Made by a program: the position numbers and the translations under genes. This document shows, piece after piece, positions 25,723 through 38,308 of a stretch of 64,000 nt of DNA (position 1 is its first letter; each line of letters starts with the position of its first letter). This DNA comes from Blasia pusilla (lineage: Eukaryota > Marchantiophyta > Marchantiopsida > Blasiales), in assembly GCA_050084515.1 (NCBI GenBank), contig CM114275.1:19096001-19160000 (forward strand), read 5' to 3'. The notes beneath the pieces were generated by a model, which was not told the DNA's origin, made no database searches, and saw only the letters and a list, made by a program, of their open reading frames with translations.

Positions 25723-26690
25723 CCACGTCCTCCCTCTGCTCTCAATTCATCTCTCTCTCTCCACCTCTCTCTGAATTCTAAACTCTTTCTATGCTCTGAA
25801 TTCTAAACTCTTTCTATGCTCTGAATTCAACACTATCCAACCCTCTGCTCTGAATTCAGCGCTCTCTTCTCTCTCTCTCTCTCTCTCTCTCTGTGTCGCT
25901 CGCTCGCGCGCACTATCGCCCTCCAGTTGATCTCTCACTCTGGGCCCATGGCCGTCCTCGACGCGTCAAGTTCTGCCATTCTCAAACAAGAACCCCCAAG
26001 ACTCGACTCCCACGTCTGCGGGACCCCAGCTCATGTCGGCTCGCCCTCCCGTCTTCCGTCTTCCGTCTTTCCGTCTCGTGCTTCCGGAGCTCCGTCCAGA
26101 AATCGCGACACCCCTCGCCTCCAGATCCCGCTTTGAGCCGACCCAGTCACCTGCGGCCGCGTGCCTGGCGCCGAGATGATTCTCTGGTCGATCGACCGAC
26201 GGCTGGACGGACGGACGGAGTCAGTGAGAAAGTGGATGGGGCGCCACTACATCCTCGTGTCCCCGGGAGGGACAGAGAGCGCGTGCGCGCAAGAAGAGAC
26301 AGAACCAGCGCGACAAGAAGAGCTCATGCGCTCCAGGAGATGGCGTGAGTGCTTGCTTGCTTGCTTGGGATGACGGAGAAAGGGATGGAAGGAGGGTTGA
26401 CGGGAGTGGCAGGCACGGCGGAAGGAAGGAGGGTGGACGGAGACGGAGAGGAACGCGCGAAAAGCGCCCTATGGCTGGTCTGTCCGCGGAGCGTGAAGAG
26501 GAAGACGATGGCGATGACCATTTTGTTGTTGCCATGCCATGGCGGGCTCAGCGGAGGCGTGCCTGCCCCGTCATCTAACGGTCGCGTGTGCTATGACTCA
26601 GCACTTCGCGTTCCCGGTCTTCCTCCAAACGAAACGAGACCGGGACGGTCGCCACTTTCTAATCCGGCGCATTCCCCATAAGCAAGAGAG
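25002..26690 (-). promoter_or_regulatory. GC/CT-rich 5' leader and promoter region of the SH2 gene
   Basis: Immediately upstream of the SH2 gene start. It contains two CT dinucleotide runs (about 25687-25717 and 25869-25891; GA on the sense strand), a common feature of plant 5' UTRs. Between them lies a CTCTGAATTC(T)AAACTCTTTCTATG minisatellite, about 25770-25856, with 26-bp units. Farther up, 25900-26650 is CpG-rich. Overlapping frames on both strands are low in complexity and not called. The transcription start could not be placed. Confidence 0.45.
25686..25891. repeat. CT microsatellites flanking a 26-bp minisatellite
   Basis: (CT)n tracts lie at about 25687-25717 and 25869-25891. Two near-identical 26-bp units plus two partial units built on GCTCTGAATTC lie between them. 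Such tracts are prone to length change. Confidence 0.75.
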
Positions 26691-29548
26691 AGCTTATGGG
26701 TCGGGGTCTCATATCTTGGGGATCGACAATTGAAATTTTTAGCACCAAAGATTGGTCTATGGTTAGTCTACGCCGTAATAATTACGGCGCGGAAACTCGG
26801 AGGATGATCCTTGGATCGTATTTGTCCTATAGCTTGTATCATTTTTTCAGAGACATCTCGTAAACTAGGTAGATCTTGCTTGACCGTCGATTGAAATGGT
26901 CTGGAACTATTATCGGACCCAATGTTGGACCTTGGGCTCCGACCCGAAGGACGTTTCCATGGGGACATGCCCTAAGAGAGCGATGAGAGCAAAAAAGAAG
27001 AGTTCACACGTAGGCCGAGAAAAAGAAAAAAGGGATGTACTCTTAAACACCAAATTTATCAACAATAGAGATGATCTCAAAAATATCAATAATGCCTAGA
27101 GAAGCATGGTTAAGGTTAAGAGTATGTCCGAATGGAATTATTCTTGCATAGCCAGATCCTTGTGATCAAGGATGAACGGTTTGTAATACAAAGACGAAAG
27201 GCACACCCAAGATTGTCTTTGGTCCTTCCGTGCAAAAAAAATCGTGGCATGGAACATCCAAGCACAATCCTTGATCCTTCTTAAGTGGTGGGAATCTTAT
27301 CTCCTGAACATATTTCCTCACGCGGGTGAAAAGACCTGAATTTACAATTTACTTGCCTGACAAATAGGAAGTCCTTACTTTTGTGAGGAACTCCGTGGGG
27401 ATTGATCCTAATAGGATATCTCATATTAGTGCTCGATAGGGCTTTGACATAAGATGCCCCCTTGGTTGCAATATGAAAACACGCTATTTTTTTACTTCTT
27501 AGGATGGTCCATTTTGTTAGATACGGCAGATAGCTTTAATTTTTTGGGCACTCCACATAGTTGATGTCATGGATTTCATCTCTCCATCATCTCAAAATCA
27601 AAATTGTAGTTTAACACATATCCCTTGCACAATCAAGATCAACAAAGCATGCACGGTAAACGCAGGCCTTGCATGGCGCCATCCCAATCCTACAAATTTT
27701 GAAATTGATGTGTATCGTGCAAGGTTACTTCAAGATCTTGTTGAGACATCCATATTCTTCCCATACTCTTCCCACACTTAAATTGAATTGAGATGGGGTT
27801 ATTGAAGGCACTACAAGGCTGGATTCTCAAGGGGTTGACTGCAATTGCATCAACAAAAGTGAGTACCCACACTTACTCCTGCCAAGGCAACTACAATCAA
27901 GGGCTGATTTCTCCAATGGTTGATCATAATTTGCTTTGGTTGGAGGGACAAAAATTTGCAGGAAGATAACTCTTCCAAATCTCAATTCATATTGGCGGGA
28001 GTCACATAAATTTGCAAAGAAATTAAGCAGGAGAATGATTGTCCATCTTAAAGGTGGATTGTCACTATAATCACCCTTTGTACCAATTACTCCCACCATT
28101 AATTGTCCCAACTGCTGAAAAATTATATGATGAAGCTTCAGCGAGGGTCTAATTCTCACACTTATTCGCAAAATGAAGAACGAAACCCCATTATGTTACA
28201 AGCAACTTCCAAATCCTTGTGCGTCTTTCTTCCACTCTCTATCAATGACTCAAATTCTATGAGGCTCTCTTACCCAATATGATTATTCAGATTAGGTGTT
28301 GGGGAGTGGAATTAAATGTTCTGATGTTGATAACTACACTTGTATCAAGCTCTCTCTTTTAACATGAATATGTAGCGAGCTTCCTTTGCACTTCTCTCTT
28401 TCATCCAAATTAGTTGTTATGGAGCTTAGTTTGCACTTCTGATTATTGCGTATTGATTACATTGCAATATATTGCTATCATTCCATTCCATGTGGCACAT
28501 GTTCACACAAGCTCATTCATCAAGACCCACTTTAATGTTTTTAAATGCATAGGTGCACATCAAATAGAGGCGTCAATCTGCCATGTTGGAGAGGGTGGAC
28601 GAGCAGCGTTTGGGATGAGCAAGGTGGCTTTGGAAAGCTTATGCAAAGCTAGTTCCAATGCATCAAAGATCTAGAAATATTTGTGAGCAAAAATCAAGAT
28701 ATTGCCCAAAAACAGTCGAAAGGATAGTTGGGTTGAGGGCCAAAAGGAGCAGCCCAAGGGGTCTTTCCCAAAGATAAGGGGAGGGCAGAGAATCCCATAA
28801 GTATATATAAGGTGGAGCGTCTCAAAGGGTGCTCGAGACCTAAACTCGGCTTTGGGGAGCCACGGGGCAAACCAAGGGCACGTAATGGATCGGGAGGTCA
28901 TTCATACATCTTTGGCTTTGAAAAACGAAGGTGATCTAATCCTTTGTCCAAGAAACATACCATGATTTCCTATCATAATACATATTGAATGGCACTTGAG
29001 TCTTTTTTTTAACACTTTGTTAGGATTTTTTGATTTCAGAAGCATCTCTTAAATGCATGATCAATGTTCACAACTACAATGCATAATCTAAGCAACTCTT
29101 CATTTATGGGAGTACTTTTGTACAAATTTTTCTTGTAAGTGTTTGGTTTCTTAGTCTCATAATTCTAGATTCGTTCCACATTTTATAGATTGCACATTAC
29201 CTCCACTTATTGAGTAACTGTATGTATGAAGACTAGAAAGTGCGTGAATCTTCACTTGCTACTTATATGCTTTCTTATCCCTACTTTTTGTTCAACGCAA
29301 CCGTGTGTACCAAAAATCCAACTCTACAATCTTGAACATTACATTATAAATAATAATACTGACATAAGCTTCCAAACTGGATTTCTACTTTTGTTATTCA
29401 CTTCTAACTGCGTATATGACCGCCAACAATAGTAACTATATTCTTAGGGCAGGTCCCCATGGAGGTTTTATTTGCAGTCCTAGGTCGCAGTCCGAAAAGT
29501 CCATTGCCAAAAGTTCAATCAACTTCGATCGGTATCTGTTGCACCTCA
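26691..29548. other. AT-rich intergenic DNA, no gene seen
   Basis: No supported gene. CGCCGTAAT at 26771-26779 pairs with 26781-26789 as a near-perfect palindrome. The phrase ATGGGGACATGCCCTAAG near 26958 resembles CTATGGGGACTTGCCCTTAG near 36048, suggesting a dispersed repeat. Confidence 0.5.
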
Positions 29549-29860
29549 TGTGGAAAATTGCTAAAAAAGCATGACTGGTGGAAAACGATTCTCACACATA
29601 CACACCACCATGGAGAACAAAATTTGCAATGAGAGAATGAGTGGAGCCTGGTCCTCTTCTCAATTATATAGGGTATGTAAAAGCAACCCTAACCCTATCC
29701 TTAACCATAGTTTCGAGTTAGACTAACTTTGATTAACTAACCCTAGTTAAGATAATCGTGCTTAACTGACTAACCAAGATTAAGCTTCCCTACTTTGTGT
29801 GAGTACCAAAGGTAGCAGTTCAGGTGTCTCATGAGCTTCACTGTAATTCAATCTTCAATA
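29549..29860 (-). repeat. 3' LTR of the copia element
   Basis: 312 bp, matching 34555-34866 along its whole length. On the element strand it runs from TATTGAAG to TTTTCCACA. Both copies start TA rather than the usual TG. An ATTATATAG word (plus strand) lies mid-LTR and telomere-like AACCCTAACCCTA units are included. Confidence 0.92.
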
Positions 29861-29875
29861 CTCCCCCTCAAGCTC
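29861..29875 (-). other. Polypurine tract of the copia element
   Basis: On the element strand this reads GAGCTTGAGGGGGAG, directly abutting the 3' LTR. It is the expected plus-strand DNA primer site. Confidence 0.85.
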
Positions 29876-30298
29876 ATATCGATATCTCTAACGCCTAAAT
29901 CCTTTCTAAACATCTTAAACTTATCTGTAGACAATGCCTTTGTAAAGATGTCAGCAATTTGCTGATCTGTATCTATATACACAAGATCAATTTCTCCTGC
30001 AAACACTTTCTCTCTGATAAAATGATAGTGCACATCAACATGCTTTGTACGAGCATGAAACACAGGGTTATTAGCAAGCTTGATGCTACTAATATTGTAT
30101 GCATATATTACACTAGGTCCTAAAGTTACTAACACCAATCTCAACAAGTAATCGATGAAGCCACACCGCCTCACATGCTGCATTGGTTGCTCCTCTGTAC
30201 TCAGCCTCTGTTGAAGATAAAGCAACTGTAGGTTGCTTCTTTGAAGCCCAACTTATAGGTGCGCTTCCCAAAGTAAATGAATAACTAGATGTGGAGTG
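29876..30298 (-). pseudogene. Copia RNase H C-terminal remnant
   Basis: The frame that follows the reverse transcriptase stop is broken. In another frame 29848-30225 encodes an RNase H tail with RTKHVDVHYHFIREKV and QQIADIFTKAL, typical of copia Pol C-termini. The remnants therefore need at least one frameshift to join the upstream domain. Confidence 0.8.
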
Positions 30299-32101
30299 TC
30301 AATCAGACACGCTTCCTGCCCAATCAACATCTGTGAATCCCTGTAATTGAAAACTCGGAAAAGGTTCAAATTGAAGCCCGAATTGAATAGAGAATTTCAC
30401 ATATTGCATAATCCTCCTCACAGCATCAAGGTGAGGTTTTCGAGGTGCTTGCATAAACTGGCTCACTAGGCCAACAACATAGCTTAAATCTGGTCTGGTT
30501 ATAGTTAGATAGATCAAACTTCCAACCATGCGCATGTACATATTAGAATCTGCAAGCATCTCTCCTTCATCCACTCTTAGCTTCACGCTCTGGTCCAACG
30601 GTGTAGATATTGGCTTACAAGCCGTTATACCATATTTTGAAAGCATATGAAGAGCATATTGTCGTTGTAGTAACCATATGCTCTCTCCAACCTTGATAAA
30701 CTCAATATCAAGGAAGTACTTGAGTTCTCCCAAGTCCTTCATATCAAATTCTGCTTGTAACTTAAGCTTGACTTGTTGTACCATTTCTTCAGTACTCCTA
30801 GTTATTAAGAGATCGTCAACATACAACACAATCAGAACTGTATGATCTTGTCCTCTCAAGACATATAACGAGGAGTCAGAATCACATACCCTAAGATCCA
30901 ACTCTTGTAGGATGTATGTAATCTTGCCATACCAAGCTCTTGGAGCTTGTTTAAGCATGTATAGAGCTTTCTTCAACCTGCATAGGCGAAATAGAAACTT
31001 GGGATGCTCGTATCCAGGTGGTTGAGTCATATATACCTCCTCGTATATATCTCCATTCAAGAAGGCATTCTTGACGTCCATGTGATGTAATCTCCACTTC
31101 TTACTTACAACAACTGCAACCATTGTTCTCGTAGTCGCCATCTTTGCAATAGGGCTAAATGTTTTCTCATAATCGATACCATATTGTTGTGCATAGTCCT
31201 TACCCACCAATCTCGCTTTGTATTTGTTAATTGTACCATTTTCACTGCGTTTGATTTTGTAATTCGATTTGCAACCAATAGCTTCCTTACCGGAAGATAT
31301 ATCAACCAGCTCCCATGTTTGTTGATGTCTTAATGCAGCAAGCTTTTCCTCCATAGCTTCAATCCATTCGGCTTTACTCGAAGCTTCTTCAAAATAATTC
31401 GGCTCTTGCTCTTGAAGGGTAGTCATCATATATGCATGATGTATCGCAAGGAAACCTTCATTTATCAATCTATGAACTGGATGTGTAACTCTACTTGATC
31501 TACGAAGTTGTTGTTCAGAGGTAGATGCCTCTAACACCTCATTCGAGCTCTGACTAGTGTCAATAGACTGAATATGTACTCTTCCCGTCCATGGACTCAT
31601 AGATTTAACTGATGAATCTAGGCCCTCTTCTAATCCTGCACGAGTACTTCGGGAAGTTGAAGACAATGTCTGTTGGTTTATAATCATACTCTCCCCCTCA
31701 ACATACAAGTTTAGAAATGGAATAGGCTCAGATGGAGCATACCATGACTTTAGCTCATCAAAGATAACATCCTGACTAATAATAAGCTGCCTAGAGGATG
31801 GAATGTAGCACTTATACCCCTTAGTTCCATCAACATAGCCAATGAAGATACATCTTTCAAACTTGGGGTCTAATTTCTGACGTCTCTCAGAAGGAACATG
31901 AGCATAACAAATACAGCCAAATACTTTCAAGAAGGAAAAATCAGTTTTACTTCCTGTGAAGATTTCGAATGGAGTTTTATCATGAACTCCTGCTGTGGGA
32001 ATTCGGTTGATTAAGAAGACTGCACATGCTACAGCCTCTGCCCAATACACCTTAGGCATATTCTTCTCATTCAGTATAGCTCGTGCCGCTTCAGCAATAT
32101 A
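30299..32101 (-). pseudogene. Copia integrase C-terminal part, reverse transcriptase and RNase H N-terminal part
   Basis: An open stretch of nearly 600 codons. It starts after an in-frame TGA just upstream of EAARAILNEKN and ends at a stop after DVDWAGSVSD. Visible blocks: the PFEIFTGSKTDFSFLKVFGC region of copia integrase, YKARLVGKDYAQQYGIDY and FSPIAKM at the RT start, MDVKNAFLNGDIYEEVYM, the YVDD catalytic box (LIVLYVDDLLIT) and VGSLIYLTITRPDLSY. The RT catalytic motif is intact, but the segment is cut off from Gag and the integrase core by stops. Confidence 0.93.
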
Positions 32102-33235
32102 TCAATTCTTCCTCTCAACCACTCCATTTTGTTGTGGAGTGTAACAGCAAGTCACTTGACGTTGGATGCCATTCTGACGAAAATACTCATCAAACTCTGT
32201 TGAAAGATACTCTCCTCCTCCATCACAACGCAATTTCAAAATGTGTTGTCCAGTCTTCTCTACTAGAACTCTGAATGTTTGGAACACTGAGAATACCTCT
32301 GATTTGGATTTCAAAAAGTATACCCATATATACCTAGAGAAGTCATAAATAAATGAAATAAAGTATTGGCAACCATTAAGGCTATGTTGTGATGTTGTCC
32401 ACACATCATTGTGGATCAACTCTAATATCTTGGATGCTCTTCTACCTTACTTTGGAAAAAGAAATCTGCCTTGTTTTCCAAATTGGCAAGCAAGAGATAC
32501 CTCTAACGTAGTAGGACTCACTAATTTAGGGAGTCTCATTACTATATTAGATGATGAAACACTGTGTAATCTTTGAAGATTCATATATCCAATTCTTTTA
32601 TGCCACATATTTAGATCTGTGACTTGTTAGCCGGTTTGACCATACATTGTTGTTTGAATCTCTAGCATAGAAACATCTAATTTGAAGATTCTACCAGATC
32701 TAGTTCCTTTGGCTATCGTAGTCTGGTCATCCATTGTTTCAATGAAACAACCATCTGCGTTAAACTTCACTTGATAACCTTGTTCTACTATCTGTCCTAC
32801 ATAGATCAGATTTCTTGCAATGGTAGGAACATAGAGAACATTTCCAAGAGCACAAAGACCATGTGATGAAATTGGAACTTTACCGGTATGCGTGATATGA
32901 TGTTGAGTGTCATCTCCTGTGAGCACAATTGCACGATCTTTCACCGTCTCTAAACTACTGAACCATTTCGCTTGTGAGGTCATGTAATTTGATGCACCGG
33001 AGTAAATGTACCAATCTCCTGTCGAGTCTTTCTTGACCATTGCTCCCATATGATGAGTCATGACCAAGAGATGCTCCGTTTGTGAATGTTGTTCTGGATA
33101 CTGCTCTTGGTGTTGTTGATCCACATAGTTTTGTTGTTGTAAGGCATCTGTTCTCATATCTGCCTTCTTCTTGAAGCAAAATTTTGCATAATGACTCTTT
33201 ATCCCACAGTAATTGCAAGATCCAGGGACCCTCTA
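32102..33235 (-). pseudogene. Copia zinc knuckle, protease and integrase core, interrupted
   Basis: One frame with several stops. CNYCGIKSHYAKFC just upstream of 33157 is a CX2CX4HX4C Gag zinc knuckle. The protease site reads WYIYSGASNYMT, where copia proteases have Asp before Ser-Gly, so the catalytic aspartate is replaced by Tyr. The integrase core keeps its D-D-E residues: HNDVW, LRCDGGGEY and NGVVERKN. Stops near 32626, 32450 and 32102 break the frame. Confidence 0.9.
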
Positions 33236-34029
33236 CTGCTGACCTCGACCCCAACGGTTTCCACCATCACCACCTTGTGATTGTGTGTGGTACTGGTTTG
33301 TAGTTGATTGAGTGACATTATATTGAGTGCCTCTTCCTTCATATGCTTGATATCCACCACGACCACGGAAGTTTTTGCCACGACCCGTGCCTGTGTTTGA
33401 TCCATAATATGCAAATAGCGCACTCTCTTGCAGACTAGAGGAGCTACCATTGCCTACTAAGCGCATCTCTTCACTGATCAACAAAGAAACTAACTCTTGA
33501 AAGGTTGAATACTTCTCTCTCACAGAGATAGAGGTCTCAAAGGACTTGTAACCTTTGGAAGGCCTTGAAGAGTAAATAAAACCAGATCATCATCTTCTAT
33601 TGTCACTCCAATGATATTCAACTGATCAACAATATGTCTGATACTCAAAATATAATCTTTGATGCTCTGCGATCCTTTCTTCATTTTGTTCAATTGAAGC
33701 TTTTTGGCCTTTGTAGATGTCTGGAACAGATTTTCCAATGCATCCCAGGGCTCCTTCGGAGTATCAACATCTTGGATGTGACCTATCATTGGCGAATTGA
33801 TCGTTATTGAAATGTAATGGATTACTTGCCGTGCGCATTTATTCCAAGCGTGAACATTCAAGTCTGTTGAGTCACCTTCTGGCTTGGCCTCATCACCTGT
33901 GACAAACTCCCATAGTTCTTGACCCACGATAAATTGTTTCATGCAAAACTTCCAGACATTGTAATTCTGCTTGTCTATCTTCTCACTTGTGATTGTTGTT
34001 GAGGAATACTCTATGATAAATGAATTCAT
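33236..34029 (-). pseudogene. Copia Gag, frameshifted
   Basis: ATG at 34029 begins a Gag of the copia UBN2 type (YNVWKFCMKQFIVGQELWEF, VDTPKEPWDALENLF, KMKKGSQSIKDYILSIRHI). The frame shifts near 33520 into a Gly/Arg/Gln-rich tail (RGRGGYQAYEGRGTQ) that leads to the zinc knuckle downstream. A leader of about 500 nt separates the primer site from this ATG. Confidence 0.9.
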
Positions 34030-34542
34030 TCACAAAAACGTAATTTCATGCTTTCTACTGCTCCAATTGAAGCATAGACCACTCCTGCACGGAAATTGAC
34101 ATGAAATTTACCAAAATTGATCAAATGTATGAAAGAACTAGTCAAAATTGGCCTGTAGAGAGCAAACTGCACAACTTTTCTTCACTAATTGCACTTTCCT
34201 ACACTGAAATTACTGCTGTAGGAGCTCAGAGTGTCAGAATTGAGCAATTTTGGATGCATTGGAAAGCTCTCGACAAGCTCTACTAGAAGGCTAGAAAAAA
34301 TTATTTGGGCTTTCCTGGAAGATTCAGCCATCTGGATTCTAGCCAAAGCGGACCCAGAAGGCTGAATCGACCGGGAAAGCTCTAAAAAATGCCTCCGAAG
34401 TGTTATCACCGTCAAAGCTCCACCTGAAATCTGCACCTAATGAGCTCTGAATAAAATTTCCTTCTCCCTAACTGAAATTGTGCCTTCTCTTGCCTCTCTT
34501 CTCTCTTCAAACACCAAGAATTTCAAGTGATGTTCTCCTCAA

Positions 34543-34554
34543 GCTCTGATACCA
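34543..34554 (-). other. Primer binding site, initiator tRNA-Met type
   Basis: On the element strand TGGTATCAGAGC directly follows the 5' LTR end (CCACA). It is the classical complement of the plant initiator methionine tRNA 3' end. Confidence 0.95.
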
Positions 34555-34866
34555 TGTGGAAAACTGCTAAACAAGCATAACTAGTGGAAAACGGCTCTTA
34601 CATACACACACCACCATGGAGAACAAATTTTTCAATGAGAGAATGAATGGAGGCTGGTCCTCTTCTCAATTATATAGGATATGTACAACCAACCCTAACC
34701 CTACCCTTAACCATAGTCTCAAGTTAGACTAACTGTGATTAACTAACCCTAGTTAAGATAATCGTGCTTAATTGACTAACCAAGATTAAGCTTCCCTACT
34801 TCGTGTGAGTACCAAATATAGTAGTTCAGGTGTCTCATGAGCTTGATTGTAACTCAATCTTCAATA
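34555..34866 (-). repeat. 5' LTR of the copia element
   Basis: 312 bp, the partner of 29549-29860 and equal in length, with scattered substitutions and no large indels. Confidence 0.92.
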
Positions 34867-34871
34867 CCTCC

Positions 34872-37090
34872 ATCCGCACACTTCAATCCGTACGCAAGGG
34901 TTTGCGCACCTCTGTCTGTACGTACGTGGAGCCTCCTTGAAAATTAATGGGCCTCCATTGCATCGGATTCATTGTAGGCTGGAGAACACTTTGGCTCAGT
35001 TGCCGCAATCTTCTAATTGGGACCATATTTTCTCTTGGATCAGCGGTCATCATATCCTTTCTTGTTGATTCGAGAAACGACTTGAATTTCTTTCGCTCTC
35101 AATTGATTTCTTAAATAAGGAGTAGATCCTCAATTGTGAGATTAGGTCTTACATGTCCAATTTCATGATTATTGACCCGTCAACTTTTGTATTAAGTTTT
35201 CAAGCCCGCTTCTAGCATCTTCTACGTTGCTTTGGCCTTCCTCTACAAGTTTGCTAGCATTGTCTTGCAAACTCTTGATTGCTCTAGATCTAGCTCCACC
35301 CTTGCACTTATTGATGGTGGACATATGCTCGGATCCGAATTCCGGATTCATTTGTAGACCGCACGATTTAGGTGCCTATTTAAAATCTATTACTGTGACA
35401 AGCTCTATGAATAGTCTACATAGTTCTTTTCGTCTGACCATCCGTGAAACACCGAATAAAGAGGCTCGTAGCCAAGTTTGCGAGGACCTACCACTTGAAT
35501 TCAGCTAGAGGGAATTCATGTAGAACAAGAGCATGGCAGCACCTGATTTTGGCTTCAAATCCGCTTCACATGATTTCAATCGGAAACCCCTAATTCGCTG
35601 TAGCTACTGCGCTTTCGATATTGCTGAGCTCCCAATCGATTTCTCCTCTCTTTTTCTCTCATATTTTTGAGCTCCCACTCGATAAGAGTGCTCCCTCTCT
35701 CTCCTCACGCTTTGGAGCCCATGAACCCCGTACCACTTCCCAAAATCAAGAAGAAATTGGGCGCTCAAATTCTGGCCCAATTCAAACAAAGAAATCGTAA
35801 TGGCACGAGTTGATGCTAGGCTCAAGTGCCTTCGACGACAACGTAGGAATGCCTTGGACGGAGATGACGGAAAAATTATCCGCTATAAGCAATTCACGTG
35901 ACAATTAAAATCAGTTGAAGGGTTTCCAAGGATCTGGGATCATCCTTCCTGATTTCACGGTGTGTAAGGACCAAGGACCTTTTGTTAGTCTTTGCAATCT
36001 CAGCCGTAGGTTTCAGTCGCATACGTCCCCGTGACCCAAGAAAGCCTCTATGGGGACTTGCCCTTAGGTACGCAACCATCTCAAGCATGCACATTGTTCG
36101 AATTTGAAGCCAATAGAAATTTCAGTTGGTCTATACACTGCAAATGAATTGGAATGATGCAAACTTATGTATTTTCGAGAATTTTCCAATGAGTTCCATA
36201 AAAATCTAGACATTTAGAAAGATTCCAGAGTTCTCCAAGAGAGTGTGACCAACCTATTTACTTGCAAGTTTTTGACTTGTGTGAGCCAATAAATTCTTTC
36301 ACTAGATTCATGATGTGCTCTCCTCCTTACATCCCATCTAAACATTCATTCTTTATTTCATCCATGTAATAGGAGAGAGTTCAAAAAGTATTGCAAACCA
36401 CTTGCTCGAACTTGTCTTCTATAGGATAATCCCCAATGGAAAATTTGTTAGATCACTTATGATCCATGCCTCATTTCATCTTTTCTACTTGTTGAAATTG
36501 AAGGACCACGAAAAGTAGACTCCAATTTTGAATTCTTACCTCCCATTCACTCTACTCTTGTTCACCTTGTTATCATTTCATATAAACTTTTCAATTTCAC
36601 CAATTTAAGCACTACTAAGAGTCGGGTTCCACGGAAAACCATAGAGGTCGCAACGACCTCAATTCTGGGACCAAATCATTTTTCCAACAAACAACCCAAG
36701 AACAAAAATTGGTTACTCTTAGTTTTCACTGAACATTTATTACTCGGGGTCGCCAAGACACTGAAAAATTTATACGCCCAAAAGTTTTGGACATGTATAT
36801 TATTATTGGAGAGTGCCTTCTTGATCTCCAAACATCTTTGTGACAACCAGAAAAAAAAAATGTTTCCTCTTCTACGGGCAGCAAGAAAAATATTTTATGT
36901 CCAAAATGATTAGTCCTTTCAATTCCATGCATGGTACCCGCTTCCCATTAATAAAAAAATTGGCAATCCACTAGAAGAAAAATTGGCGACCCCCCATGCA
37001 TCCCGGCTCTAATTACACTAATTGAGCTTAACTTTAGAGGGCCAAACACATATGTATACCTACACCCTGTCCTAGCTGCACACTGGCTTC
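34872..37090. other. AT-rich intergenic DNA, no gene seen
   Basis: A short minus-strand frame at 35169-35351 (coiled-coil-like, SLQDNASKLVEEGQ) has no recognised relatives and no clear exon borders. A short word shared with 54.97 kb (ATGATTAGTCCTTTCA...CATGCATGG) begins near 36907. Confidence 0.5.
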
Positions 37091-38308
37091 AGCTGGGATG
37101 ACCGGGCGGCGGGCGACGTGTCGGTCGCGGAGGAAACTTGTCTTGGGGTTGGGGTGGCATGGCCGTTACGTCTCCCGCCCTCACAACCGGCAGTTACGCG
37201 TGTCCATGTGCTACACATCCATGCATGCATGTATGGCATGGGTCCTTTGTTATCTCGGCGCTCCCGGCGTTACCTGCCCTTTCACGCGAACGCTTCGCAA
37301 TGGCGCCCCGCGACGTGTTGTGGCGAATTGCGGCCCCTGACATCCGTTTCTGTCCTCATACATCCATCCGCCCTTCGTTCCGTGCATTCATCCGTCCGTC
37401 CGTCCGTCCGTCCGTCCGTCCAACCATTCATTTGCGCTGCAGCACAGAAGGGAATCCAGTGTGGAAGCCAAGGGACAGAAGTAGCCTTCTATGGATGGCG
37501 TCACGCGATTTTATGTCAACGGCCGTTCATTGAACCGTCACGTAACGGCTTCCGCACCTACGGCAGTTGGGGACCTCTGCAAACCTAAGTCTCTCTCCTC
37601 TACACACAAACACACGCAGTCAGCGATCTTTCGGGCCCAAACATTCGTCCGTCTGTCTTCAACTGTGTTTTCTTCGACGCATTTCTCGGGAGTAGTCGAC
37701 CGCAGATCTACCCCACGGCGAACGTACCAACCGGAAGCGAGAAAGAAAGGGTGACACTAGAGAGAGAGAAAAAGAGTGACAGTGAAGGGATTTCACAGCT
37801 CTGCTCGTGCATGTGCTCGAGCTCGTGGAAGCGTTCAAGTTTGAGAGCGTTTCTTCATGTAGGTTCGGTTGGATGTGGATTAGGACTTTTGTTAGGGAGA
37901 ATGTGGAGGGGTGCTCGCACCGGAGCTGAATGCGTCGGAATTGTGCGAATTGGAGAATTAGGAGTCGGTGCAATTGAACCGGTATTAGGGCTTGCGCTTT
38001 GGTGAATCCTGGGAAATTGCTAAGCAAGCAACCGCTCTGCTCTTCCCTAGTGCGAGCCAACTGAAAGGGAGAAAGAGTGCCACCGTAGGGATTCTAGTCG
38101 AGGTCGTGGAAAGCTTCAATTTCCTGCAGGTTTTGCTGGATTAGGATTAGGGTTAGGGTTCTGGAGGACGTAGAGGGTGGAGCAAGTGGGAGAGGGATGT
38201 GCACGGACGGTTCTCAGCACTGCGGTGCTTGGACTTGAGCTGAATTCGCTGGAAATATGCTAATTGGAGAGAAGTAGGACCGGGGAATTGTACCGGTACT
38301 ATTGCGCC
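37091..38308 (+). promoter_or_regulatory. GC-rich promoter/5' region of the WD40 gene
   Basis: CpG-rich sequence at about 37100-37600 includes a (TCCG)n run at about 37390-37420. A telomere-box-like GATTAGGGTTAGGGTT lies at about 38143-38158, a motif often found in plant promoters of housekeeping genes. Start codon at 38309 has a good context (GCGCCATGGCG). Confidence 0.5.

Larger units (their letters stand above)
29549..34866 (-). mobile_element. Ty1/copia LTR retrotransposon, complete but inactivated
   Basis: The element lies on the minus strand and is bounded by two 312-bp LTRs (29549-29860 and 34555-34866). Internal order in the element's sense direction is primer binding site, Gag, protease, integrase, reverse transcriptase, RNase H and polypurine tract, the order diagnostic of copia. 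Flanking CCTCA (29544-29548) and CCTCC (34867-34871) are a probable 5-bp target-site duplication with one change. Frameshifts, in-frame stops and a changed protease active site show it can no longer encode its own proteins. By eye, roughly one LTR position in ten differs, so the insertion is old. Confidence 0.93.

Noticed and set aside
25893-26681. Overlapping frames of 77-151 codons in the SH2 gene's upstream island
   Set aside because: GC-rich, low in complexity, present on both strands, without splice support or family resemblance.
35169-35351. Coiled-coil-like 60-codon minus-strand frame
   Set aside because: Too short, no recognised family, no acceptor/donor context; could not be supported.
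37118-37588. 156-codon plus-strand frame upstream of the WD40 gene
   Set aside because: Contains a Ser-Val-Arg-Pro run created by the (TCCG)n microsatellite and overlaps other frames; no domain.
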